Translations under genes and position numbers: made by a program
Notes under the pieces: generated by a model
What the model saw: the letters and a program-made list of their open reading frames with translations, nothing else
Database searches by the model: none
What the model was told of the DNA's origin: nothing
NCBI GenBank assembly: GCA_024516155.1
Contig: JAJJXM010000016.1
Span: 1-64,000 of the forward strand
Source of the DNA: Pyronema omphalodes
Lineage: Eukaryota > Ascomycota > Pezizomycetes > Pezizales > Pyronemataceae
Reading direction: 5' to 3'
Length of the DNA: 64,000 bases
In this document: in pieces, positions 1 to 11,200 of the stretch
Numbering within the stretch: position 1 is the stretch's first letter
Layout of the letters: every line of letters starts with the position of its first letter

Positions 1-1521
1 CACCAGCAACGTCTGCTGGATTATGAGGAACAAAGAGAGGAGGAAAAATTGGAGTTGGTAAACAAGGTTATTGGCCTTGTTATGTCTAAGATCCAGAAGA
101 AGGAGCATTTTGATGCTAAGTCCTTAACTGAGGCTATGCATGAGGAGATGACTCCTAGACCTCCCTCACTCGGAAGAGCACCAGAAGTCCCCTTGCCTCC
201 ATCAGAGGATGGAATCCCGGCAGACAATGGCAGAAATGGTGGTAGGGGCAGTAAACCACCAGGAGGAGGACTCCCACCACCTCCACCACCACCATCTGAT
301 CCTTCGGACGGCGAAGACTCAAATGACTCATACATCAGAAAAGCGTTGGAAAGGAAGCGCCAGGAGCGCAAAGAAAAGGCTCAGCAGAGGAAGCCTGAAG
401 CAAAAAATGCAACGGAAGCATTTTTGGAATCCCTTGTCAACAAATTGCAGCAATCTGGGGTCAACGAACCAAGGAGACCCAAAATGCCTGAGATGAAGGC
501 TCCACAATATTTTTCCGGGAAAGACAAGAATTTATTCAGGGCTTGGTGGATGTCTGTTCAAGACTATATTGCAACATATGCCAAGGCGTTCCCGGACGAG
601 GATGATCAGGTAAAATGGGTAGGAAGTTTACTTACTCATAAGGCATTAAGTTGGCACCAGGAAAGACGCAAATCGATTCAGAGACAAGGACTAAAAGATA
701 CTTGGGCAGCTTTCTCAAGCTCTATTGAAACCAGGTTCAAGGACAAGCGGGAGGCCCAGAAGGACGTTAAAAGGATAACAGAGCTCCAATATGAGGGAGT
801 TATTGACGACTACATAACTAAATCGGAAGACCTCAACATGCGTGTGGGAGCAATTGGCCCCATGTATCGAAACGTAATATGGGAGGCTATGACGCCGGCG
901 ATCAAAAAAATGGTATATCAAAGATTTGGGGGAATCCCGACTGACGATGAAGGAATGATTGACGCAGTCAAAGAAGCTGCCCATGTTGTTGAGGATATAG
1001 ATGAAGAACTAAAGGGTCATAAGAAAAAGACTTTGGAAGTGCGGGAGGACCGCCACAAGGATAAAGGAAAGAACAAGGAGATTGTGCGCCCTAAGGAGGT
1101 GCAGCACAAGGACAAATTCAAGGAGAAAAAGGAGAAAAAGAGTTTTTCTGGGAAAAAGGACAAGAAGTCCATCTTTGCGTCAGGGAGGGAAGCTCTGAAC
1201 AATGTTCCTCAGAGCGAAATTGATAAGCATAAAAAGGAGAAGGCAGACTGTTGGAGGTGCGGACGACCAGGACATAAGATGTTTGATTGTTATGCAAAGA
1301 AAACAGTTGGAGGAACAGAACTCTCTGGCGAAGGAAAGGTTGCTTCCTCTGGCAAGAGGAAGAGAGACGATGATGATGATGGAAATAAAGGGCAGGAGAA
1401 GCCCAAAGAAACAAAGAAGACAAAGACCGCAGCAGTGCGGCAGGATGAGGATGAGATAATGGAAGATGCTCAGCCCAGGATTTGGGAGATTGAGCAAAAT
1501 GATGAGGAGTCGGATTTTTAA
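1..1521 (+). CDS. Gag polyprotein of Gypsy-1 (5' partial)
   Basis: The reading frame is open from the first base of the window to a TAA at 1519-1521, so the true start lies upstream. The N-terminal part is proline- and glycine-rich (about 170-310 in DNA), followed by a capsid-like helical region and a very lysine/glutamate-rich stretch. Near the C-terminus there is one CCHC zinc knuckle, C-x2-C-x4-H-x4-C (CWRCGRPGHKMFDC, about 1249-1290), the usual nucleocapsid RNA-binding motif. An acidic and basic low-complexity tail follows. The TAA overlaps the pol ATG by one base (TAATG), which suggests that pol is made by termination-reinitiation rather than by frameshifting. Confidence 0.85.
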   Translation, partial: HQQRLLDYEEQREEEKLELVNKVIGLVMSKIQKKEHFDAKSLTEAMHEEMTPRPPSLGRAPEVPLPPSEDGIPADNGRNGGRGSKPPGGGLPPPPPPPSDPSDGEDSNDSYIRKALERKRQERKEKAQQRKPEAKNATEAFLESLVNKLQQSGVNEPRRPKMPEMKAPQYFSGKDKNLFRAWWMSVQDYIATYAKAFPDEDDQVKWVGSLLTHKALSWHQERRKSIQRQGLKDTWAAFSSSIETRFKDKREAQKDVKRITELQYEGVIDDYITKSEDLNMRVGAIGPMYRNVIWEAMTPAIKKMVYQRFGGIPTDDEGMIDAVKEAAHVVEDIDEELKGHKKKTLEVREDRHKDKGKNKEIVRPKEVQHKDKFKEKKEKKSFSGKKDKKSIFASGREALNNVPQSEIDKHKKEKADCWRCGRPGHKMFDCYAKKTVGGTELSGEGKVASSGKRKRDDDDDGNKGQEKPKETKKTKTAAVRQDEDEIMEDAQPRIWEIEQNDEESDF

Positions 1522-4500
1522 TGTCCTCTAGGGTTGCGTCACCTGAGGAGGAAGAATGTACATCTGACGCAGGAAATATTATATGTTGTGGAACAAAAAG
1601 AAAATCAACAGACAACTTGGGGTCGATCAAGACAAAAAATCGACGAACCGACAATGGAACCTCTTCCAAGGAAATAACAAAGGAAGCCTTGGTTCCACCT
1701 TATCACGGAAAAAGGCCAATAATCAACATGGTGTTGAATTGGTCAAAGAACAAATTTCGGACGGTGCGAGTCCTACTTGATACAGGCTCCACCTCAGCTT
1801 TACTGGACAAAGGTTTCGTCCAAACTTACAAAATTCCTACTGTGAAGAGAGACCAGCCTCTTCAAATACGCAACTTCAATAATGAGGTAGTTGCTGGAGC
1901 TGGAGAATTCTTTACAGTACCATTCATGCTGCAACATAAACAACACTTTGCAGCCGAATCCTTCGAAGTCGCCCCTCTTGACAGCGACTGCGACGTCATC
2001 TTACCTTACCGGTGGATGGCAAAACATCAACCTTGCAACATGTGGGGAGACAGCAATAACATCTCCTTCACAACACCACGTTGCACTGAAAATTGTACTA
2101 AGGCTCAGGCCAGTACATTTTCTCTCAAGGTCGACCACCGAGTACTCGACCATCCTGAGGCCTCAGTAATAGGCCATATTTCAGCGGTTGCCACTAAGGA
2201 GGAATTATCAGAGGCACTTCAACAAGTCCCTGAGAAATTCCGTAAGTGGATCAACATCATGACCAAGGAAGCAGCAGACAAGCTTCCAGAACACAAGCCT
2301 TACGACCACGCCATAGACTTGAAGGAAGGAGAGACTCCTCCTTGGGGGCCAGTCTATGCGCTCAATGAAGTCGAGCTGGAAACTTTAAGAGAATGGTTAA
2401 AAGAGATGCTAAGGACAGGCAAGATTCGACCATCTAAATCTCCTGCCGCAGCACCCATTCTCTTTGTGCCAAAACCCCATGGGCGAGGTTTACGGCTTTG
2501 TGTTGATTATAGGGGGATCAATAAAATAACTATAGCAAATCGCTACCCCCTCCCTCTTATGTCGGAGTTACAAGACAGAGTAAGAGGAGCTAGGTTCTTC
2601 ACGAAAATGGATTTGAAGAACGGTTATCATTTAATAAGGATTAAAGAAGGAGATGAGTGGAAAACTGCTTTTAGATGCAGGTATGGGCTATACGAATTTT
2701 TGGTAATGCCTTTTGGCTTAAGCAATGCACCGGCAACATTCCAAGATATGATGAATCATATCTTTAGAGATATGTTGGACCAGGGAGTGATTGCTTATAT
2801 TGATGATGTTCTGATATACGCGGAAACAGAGGAGGAACATGATCAATTGGTAAAAGAAGTCTTGCAAAGACTGGAAGAAAATGGGCTGGTAATATCTCCG
2901 GAGAAATGTGTTTGGGGGACAAACAAAGTGGAATTTTTGGGGTATATTATAAGCGAAAAGGGAATTGAGATGGCAAAGGATAAAGTGGAAACCGTCCTGG
3001 TTTGGGAACCTCCAAAATCCTTGAAAGAGACACAAGGCTTTCTTGGATTTGCAAACTGCTATTCGCCGATTCATCAAGGACTTCTCAAGAATTTGTCGTC
3101 CTCTTACTGAATCTAACCAAGGGCGATGCAAAGAAGTGGGAATGGACTGTTGCCATGGAATTGGCATTTGATGAGTTGAAGCAGAGGTTTACGAAGGCAC
3201 CAAGATTGGGTCATTTCGATCCTAAAAGGTTTGCATAGTTGAAACTGATGCTTCTGACTTTGCCTTAGGCGCAGTCCTTTCTCAGAAAGGAGAGGACGGA
3301 AAGCTGCACCCTATTGCTTTCCACTCCAGGAAATTTACTCCGGCAGAAATCAACTACGAAATCCATGATAAAGAGCTTTTAGCTATTGTGGATTCGTTTA
3401 AAATATGGAGAAGATACTTGGAGGGAGCAATGCATACAGTTCAGGTATCCAGCGACCATCAAAATTTGGAGTACTTCACCACAACAAAAGTACTCAATCG
3501 TCGCCAAGCAAGATGGGCTCAAGAACTTGCTGGCATTGATTTTAAGATTTTTTACAGACCTGGGAATAAGAATGGGAAGCCAGATGCTTTGTCAAGGCGT
3601 CCGGAGTTCCGCCCTGAAAAGGGGGGAGGTGAGGATCAGCCGATTACGACTATCCTTCACAAAGAACATTTTGCATGCTATTTCAGCAATCAGTAGTGGA
3701 GGTGAAGGAACAGTCATTCATTGTTTCCTTCGGCATCGGCTTAATTCTATTCCTTCTGTTAAATGGTCTGGAGAATTTTTAAAGATGGTTAAAGAGGCTG
3801 GAGAACTGGACGAAAATTATCAAAAAGCAGCCAAAAGAATAAAAGGATCCACTAACGATAGAAGATGGCATAATCTATCGGAAAGAGAAGTTATGGGTAC
3901 CAAAGGATTTAGGTCAACATGGTCCTTGAATCAGAGCACGACTCCAAAATTGCAGGGCACTTTGGTCAGGACAATACAATTGAATTAATAAGGAGAAACT
4001 TTTGGTGGCCGAAGATGGATGAAAAATATTATTGAATATATACAGAGCTGTTTGGAATGTCAGAAGGACAAGACGGCTAGGCACCGAAAAATATGGAATG
4101 TTGCAACCTTTGGAATTAACTTATGCCCCATGGCAATCTATTGCTATGGATTTTATTACCGACCTTCCAGGAATCTAATGGGTGTGATCAACTATGGGTT
4201 ATAGTTGATCGATTTACAAAAATGGCACACTTCATTCCTTTACACAAAGACGGCAAGACAACTGCAGACCTTGTCAGGATTTTCGCAAAGGAAATATGGA
4301 AACTACATGGCCTACCCAAGGATATTGTGTCGGACAGAGACTCCAGGTTTACAAGCACGACCTGGAAAGCATTTCTTGGAACGCTAGGAATTAAACCAAG
4401 AATGTCGACAGCCTTCCACCCACAAACAGATGGACAAACGGAACGGCTTAATCAAACAATTGAAGCATACCTCCGCTCTTTTGTTAATCACGAAATGGAC

Positions 4501-5226
4501 GACTGGGCTGATCTCTTACCCATGGCTGAGTTCGCATACAACAACTCAGTCACAAGCGCAACTGGACTCTCACCCTTTTACGCCAACTATGGGTTCAACC
4601 CGAATACGAGCAACCCTTCGGCAACTGCTGTGCGCAACCCAGCCAGCAAAGCCTACGCCCACTGGATGCATACGATACACGAAGGAGCCAAGTCAGCCCT
4701 TCAAAAAACACAAGAAGGAATGAAACATTATGCAGACCAGAAACGACAGGAGGCACCAGAATACCAAGTAGGAGACTTGGTTATGTTGGATGGACGCAAC
4801 ATACGAACAAGACGCCCATCGAGGAAGTTAGACCATAAACTACATGATCCCTTCCAAGTTGAAAAAGTCATCTCCCCAACAGCGGTACGACTCACGCTCC
4901 CACGAAAATGGAAGATACACAACGTCTTCCATAACTCTTTACTTGAGCCCTTTAGAGCAGGAACTCGGGCTCCACCAGACACAAACAGGATTTTACGGGA
5001 GGCAGATGATGTTGAGGGAAGCGAGGAATACGATATCGATGAAATCATGAGCAGCTATAAATCTGGAAATCGAGTATTGTACCTCGTTAAATGGCTAGGT
5101 TGGCCTAATAAGAAAGACTGGACGGCAGAACCTTTCGACAACTTTTCAGTAGGAGGTCAGGAGAAGTTACGAGAGTTTCATCTCAAGTACCCTGATTCTC
5201 CGAGGGACTACCGACTCAAGGATTAA
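1521..5226 (+). pseudogene. Pol of Gypsy-1 (PR-RT-RH-IN-chromodomain), frameshifted
   Basis: The pol ATG at 1521 opens a frame to 3110 with an aspartic protease motif (LLDTGSTSALLD, about 1777-1812) and a reverse transcriptase with YIDDVLIY at the catalytic site (about 2797-2820). Around 3060-3110 the thumb region continues first in a second and then in a third frame. RNase H ([10 protein letters not shown] onward, 3241-3690) is in yet another register. A further shift lies near 4165-4195, between FITDLP and the integrase core. The integrase core then reads cleanly with SDRDSRF, HPQTDGQTERLNQ and a chromodomain (LVKWLGWPNKKDW, about 5080-5118) to the stop at 5226. At least four frame changes fall in about 1.1 kb. 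It could not encode a full polyprotein. Confidence 0.85.
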
Positions 5227-5385
5227 GGCTTAATGTTTTTCCTCACGAGGTTTTCATTAGGTCGAGTTGGTAGTAGCATGTAGGGGCTGGAGGACTACAT
5301 CCATATATGATCACTAATGTCACTTGGCTGCGGCGAGGTGCGATCACAGAATGATAAGCTACTTGCTTCGGGACGAAGCTTGAAC

Positions 5386-5398
5386 AGGGGGGAGGTGG
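5386..5398 (+). other. Polypurine tract of Gypsy-1
   Basis: The purine-rich run AGGGGGGAGGTGG sits immediately before TGTCACACCC, the presumed first bases of the 3' LTR. This is the usual position of the plus-strand primer in LTR retrotransposons. The 160 bases before it (5227-5385) are the short 3' untranslated part of the internal region and hold nothing else recognisable. Confidence 0.6.
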
Positions 5399-6677
5399 TG
5401 TCACACCCTATATTGTGTGAGTATAGAATAGGTAACATGTATAACATTATGAGAACATGGACAAACTCGACAGGAGAATGAATAATAAGGTTAGTATCCC
5501 GGGCCGGAACCCCCTGAGGAGCTCCAGCTAGCCACGTCACGTGATTCGTGACTTTCCGAAAGGACCTCACCGAGGATCCCGGCCCGAGGCGTCGCTACCT
5601 GTTATTCACTGTCAGTTTGGGAGGATCACAGATGGATGGGAACGAGTATCAACTTACCTCATGGGTGTCGACTTACCCATGAGAAAACTACAGACGACGC
5701 TGATGGAGACAGAAGACGACGGCGAAAGGACACCTCCTTATACTTGAGGTCGTGTTCCACCAAGCACGGCTACCAGAGGGCTTGCAAGAGAAGGGAATTC
5801 TCAGGACAATGCAAGGCAGACGAATAGGATCATCCGAGGTCTGAGTTGGGCGGATAGTCGGCCAAGTAACAAGGCAGAGTCTAGTCAGCCAACAGGAGTG
5901 GAGCCCAGGACAAGGGTCAAGATTGCATTAGCATGTGATGACGTCCTGCAGCAAGGAACACCACTCAGGGAAACTGTTGGATGGAACTGATATGACGCGA
6001 CCTTAGGCCAATGACTACCAACTGCAAGATAAGAGGGCGTTTGCGTACACACCAGGGTGTGGCTGCGCGCAAGTGCGCGCAGGTGGGGCTGTATGACATC
6101 ACACAGGATTGTGACGGGGCAGTGCACTCCGGTAGGGCATGGTATGCCTTATGATGTCAGATTCCTTCACTCGCAATCGAGATTCTCTAGGGAGATCTAT
6201 GATCAAGACGACTCATAAGATATATGACTCACATGTCATCATCAGAGGAGTCACTGCATTATGCGCTCAAGTGGAGTCACCCTCCACTAGACGCTTAACC
6301 CCAACACCTGATTGGAAGGTGTGGTAGCACCGCGAGGAATGTCAAGGATTAATCTGACAGGAGGTCATTATGCAAGTGAGCAATGAATATAATTGCGCAC
6401 ATAGCATGATGCGCGCCATCGGTAGATTTGTCAAAGGATTGACTCACGTCTTATCTCCTGAGCTTAGTTTGGAAGTTGGTTCCCTTGGGAAGTCTGGGCG
6501 AACTTGTAGACAAAAGTCCATAAAAGACCCTAAGTCTTCCCACCGCCTCCTCCAGCATCAGCAACTTGATCTCTTGTTACGACGTTACCATTTTACACCA
6601 AGTACCTCAGGACGAGACCCTTAAGTTTATTCGGCCTGTGATCGATTAGTTTACTTCTCGGTCGAAGGTTGCACAGC
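5399..6677 (+). repeat. 3' LTR of Gypsy-1 (right end approximate)
   Basis: Starts TGTCACACCC directly after the polypurine tract. No coding frame in this interval has support. A TATA-like CATAAAAG lies near 6518 and could be the LTR promoter for the R region. The right end is placed near 6677 (GTTGCACA) only because it ends in CA and precedes the LINE; the partner LTR is outside the window, so this boundary is a guess. Confidence 0.5.
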
Positions 6678-6726
6678 CTCCTCTATTGCTTTTACTCTTA
6701 CTTCTTCTCCTTTGCTTGGGAACACA

Positions 6727-8204
6727 ATGTCCCAGCAAAAGATCCCCATTTTATTCACAAACCAACAACAGCAACGCTCCGCCTCTGCTGCCCCCGCCGT
6801 CTCCCTCACTCAGCCCCCTCAGTCTGAGACATTCTCTCCTGCTCCTCCCCGCTACGCAACTCCAGTACCCCAACGCATCATCGCTACCGGCACTAGCTCC
6901 CCACGCAAGCGCCTCAACAACACTGCTCCGGACGACATCAACCGCCCCATCATGTTTGACACCATCAACCCCACCTTCCTGAACCAGATTCTTGCCCGCT
7001 TTGACCGCATGGAAAACGCCTTCGCCAACGCCCACAATGCCAGCGCCTAACCGTATCGCCCAGCTTGAACGTCACGTCACCGAACTCACCAACCAAATCC
7101 GGAAACTCCAGCCTGCCAACACAAAGACCCCCGGGAAAGCATCAGCCGAACAGGGACGTTTCACCGCCCCCGCGCCCACCCCTGCCGTACCCCTCTACCA
7201 GCCCACCCCCCTTAGCAACCCTGCCAACGCCTGGTACAATGAGCAGTCCCTTGCTTCTAGGCTCTCTGCCACTATCGAAGAAAAACCATTCATTACAGTT
7301 AGGGCCAAGAAAGACAAGAAAGCCCCTACCACCTTGATTCCGAAAGCTCTCCCACGAGTCGACCGCGAGGTTATCATTACCCTGGAGGAAAAGATCACCG
7401 ATGCCGACACCACAGCCAACCACGCACTAGACGCCATCAACACCGCCATCAAAAACTCCACCGATATCAACCTACCTGCATTTACCTTGGCCCGCATAAC
7501 TAGCAACAACCGCCTTGTCCTCACCACTAACCCCACCACCAAGGCCGAAGCCTACGCCCCATACCTGCAGATTATCACCAACGTCACCAACAACTTCCGA
7601 CCCTCCGATGCACGCATTAATGAGCGCTGGACTAAATTCCTTCTACACAATGTCCCCACCAACGCTAGCCTCACATACATCCGATCAGAAATCGAATCGA
7701 CCTATCCCTCCCTACGCCTCGGACAAGACCCGCGCTGGCTGGTCCCCACTGAACGCCGTGCAGAAAAGACTGCATCCACTCTAGTAGTCTCACTTGTGGG
7801 CACCATCAATCTGAACAAACTAGGCACCAATAGACTTCGCAATTTGCAACCGCCTCTGCAAGATAGGGGAATACCACTCCTGGCAACCATCCTCCCAATG
7901 CACCAACTGCCAACAATTCGGCCACCACCCCAGACTTTGCAAAGCCACCGAACCTACATGCGCCGTCTGTGCACAGAACCACAGCACCAAGACCCATCCA
8001 TGCTCCATTCCGTCATGCAAGGCTGGAATGTCCTGCACCCACCCACCAATCAAATGCTCAAACTGCAACGGACCCCACAAAGCAAACGACCCCCTGTGCC
8101 CAACACGCATCAAACACATAGATCAAATCAACAATGCCAACCCTGCCCAAGCCGAAGCAAGCAGGCAACCCACACCTGACGCAATGAGAACCGAAGAATT
8201 ATGA
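6727..8204 (+). pseudogene. LINE ORF1 (RNA-binding Gag-like protein), two frameshifts
   Basis: Coding sequence starts at the ATG at 6727 and reads in one frame to about 7040. It continues in a second frame with a predicted coiled coil (LERHVTELTNQIRKLQ, about 7065-7112) to about 7830, then in a third frame to TGA at 8202-8204. The third frame carries three Cys/His knuckles, the first being CTNCQQFGHHPRLC (about 7896-7937), then CAVCAQNH and CSNCNGPH. These are the nucleic-acid-binding motifs expected at the end of a LINE ORF1. The two shifts mean this copy would not make full ORF1p unless one of them is programmed. The TGA overlaps the ORF2 ATG. Confidence 0.75.
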
Positions 8205-11200
8205 ATAACACAACAAAAATGGACACAGCATGTGTGCAGCTGCTGAACTGCGCAAAAGGACATGCTACAACAACATCAGCACTACAAACATTTGCATCTA
8301 ACCCAAAAACACTCGTTATACTTCTCCAAGAACCCGCTATCGAACACACCAAACTCCCGCCAACACACCCCGATTTCCATATGTTCACCCCCACAGACGA
8401 AAAGCCACTATGCACCACCTACATACGCCGACTACCAGGGGTATATGCAACCACCACCTTCACCCACCAGAACTCATTCCTTGGCACCAAACTCTGCCTA
8501 CCTAATAACCAACCAATAATGATCTACAACTTCTACTCACCTGGAAAACCAAACGCCCTAGCCGACCTCCTCCCCTCCTTTCGACCCGAGATCCCTGCAA
8601 TCATCATGGGGGACATGAACGCCCACCATGAATGGTGGGGGGGCAATACTGCCATAGATGACGACCAACTCCGACGGCACCGAGATCACTCCAATACAAT
8701 TGCAACCTGGATGGACCAACATCACTTCATCCTGCACAACGAACCAGGCATCCCAACACACTACCCATGCAACGGAATGCGACCGTCGGTCATCGAACTA
8801 TGCTTTTCTGCAGGTAGCATTACAGACAAAATCCTCATCCACGAAATCAACCCAGACTCCACCTCCGATCACGCAATCTGCACTATCCACATGAACCTCA
8901 CCATCCCCAACAAAACACCCAAACGAGCATGGCGCAAAGCCAACTGGCAATTGTATCACCAAACGATCATCGACAACCCTGTCAACCTCGACAACATCAC
9001 AAACGCACGGACTGCCCACCGTGCAGCCGAAGATATCACCTCCCTCATTCACAAAGCTACCGATGCCGCAGTACCATGGGTCCAGCCCAGAGCAAAGCAC
9101 GCGCCATGGTGGCATCCAGACCTCAACAAAAAGAAAAAGAAACTACAACACGCGGAACGACGCTATCGCTCAGACCGCACAAACCCCACCCTCAAGCTGC
9201 AAGCCAAACACCAGCGCTACGAATGGAAGCAAGCAGTCCAATTCGCCAAAGAACAATACTGGGTGACACGGCTACAGAACTCCACCTCCACAGACGTATG
9301 GAATTGCCTCACCGCTGGTGACACACACAACCGACCACTCCCACCCCTTGAAGGAAAGGAAACATTCGAAGAAAAATGTACCATACTACGAAACTCCCTA
9401 TTCCCACACCAAACGCATGAGCCTCCTGACATCCCACCTCGATTTGTCAAAACACACAACGACACTACTGACAACTTCCACCCCATAACCAACGACGAAG
9501 TAAGCCAAGTCATACAAAAATTAAAATATGCATCAGCACCCGGACACGACAACATCACCTACCAACTGATCGCCAAATACCACCAAGCCCAACATTCCGC
9601 ACTAGCCAAACTATTCAACGCCCTCCTCCGGCACGAGACCTTCCCGGAGCAATGGAAGGTAGCTCGATGCGTAGTAATTCCCAAACCAGGCAAAAGAACA
9701 TACACTTCGCCAAAGTCATACCGCCCGATATCCCTCCTACCATGCATTTCCAAGGTATACGAGAAGATTGCCGCTCTACGACTAGCCAAATCAGCCTCCG
9801 CATGCCTTGCCATATCGCCACACCAGATGGGGGCCCGACAACAATACTCAGCAATAGACGCACTACTGGCAATCGTCACGCCCATCAGCACCGACCTCGC
9901 GATCCCCACCACCGGAAAAATGAAACACCCACCTCGCCCTACCCTTCTGGCACATGACATCGAGGGCGCCTTCAACAACACCAACCCAACACTCCTCCTC
10001 CAGGTGATGCGACAGCGTCACATGCCTGACTACCTCACTGCATGGACAAAAGCATTCACCTCCAATCGCACATTAGCCTTCTCCTTTGATCAACAACTAG
10101 AGACACCCAAGCCATTTCGATGTGGATTGCCGCAAGGATCACCCGCCTCACCTATCCTCTTCCTCATCTACGCCAACGCTATGCTCGAAGTCAACCACCA
10201 ACCAGCTAAGGAACTCACCGCGTCATACGTCGACGACACCGGACTTCTCCAATCAGCAAACTCCAGACACTTCGCGATAGACCGCCTCAAAACACGAACT
10301 GAGCACTTCACAGAACGTGGCAAACACCTCGGCCTCAACTTCTCCCCAGACAAAACTGAACTCCTCCACTGCGTCCCAAGCGCAAGCCACCACAAAGCAA
10401 CGGACCTCACAACTCTCCCCCAACTCACACTAAACAACACAACAATAACGCCAACCCGAAGCATCAAATACCTCGGCGTCAACATTGACGAATCACTCAC
10501 CTTCATCCCACACACAACACAAGCTGCAGCAGCCGGCAAGAATACCCTGGGCTCCCTCCTACACCTTCGCCATCGCCTCAACGGACTGAACACCCATATG
10601 GCACGACACCTCATCCTCACCCTCCTCCTTCCAAAAATGCTGTGGGCCTCACCAGCCTGGTGGACCGGGAAAGACACCACTCTGCGACCACTAACAGCAA
10701 CATACCACAACGCTATCCGCTGGGCCACAGGACTCACCCTAAGCACAAACCTCACGAAACTACGGATCTGCGCACACCTACCTCCCCTCCACATTTACCT
10801 CGATTATCTTTCAGCAAAATATGCGCTACGACTCCTCTTCCTACCCGCTCACCACCCATTAGCAGGCCTCAAACCCACACCAAAATGTCCAAAGACCTCA
10901 CCCGGACTATCGCACCTCCGAGGCCACATTGAACATCTACTGGTCGGCACAATCGAGAACCGCACCCCAGAAAACCCAGCCTTCCACATCCCCACCACAT
11001 CCTCACCAAACCCGAACAAGACAGACCAACCCAACACCCGCCACCTCTTCTGGCTGAACACACTACCACCCGGCACATACCTCCTCTACACTGATGGATC
11101 CAAACTGGACAACAACAGCACAGGTTGGGGGGCAGCCCTCTACCGAATAACAACAAACGGGTCACAACACCTCCAATCACACCACTGCCACCTCGGAACA

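Larger units (their letters stand above)
1..6677 (+). mobile_element. Ty3/Gypsy chromovirus LTR retrotransposon (Gypsy-1), 5' end outside window
   Basis: The element runs gag, protease, reverse transcriptase, RNase H, integrase, chromodomain, polypurine tract and 3' LTR. That order and the C-terminal chromodomain identify a chromovirus of the Ty3/Gypsy (Metaviridae) group. The 5' LTR and the start of gag lie upstream of the window. Gag and the protease-RT part are open, while the RNase H to integrase part carries several frameshifts, so this copy is not autonomous. The right end is approximate because there is no second LTR to compare with; a TATA-like CATAAAAG near 6518 and a CA-ending stretch near 6677 fit a long (about 1.3 kb) LTR. 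A LINE follows immediately. Confidence 0.85.
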
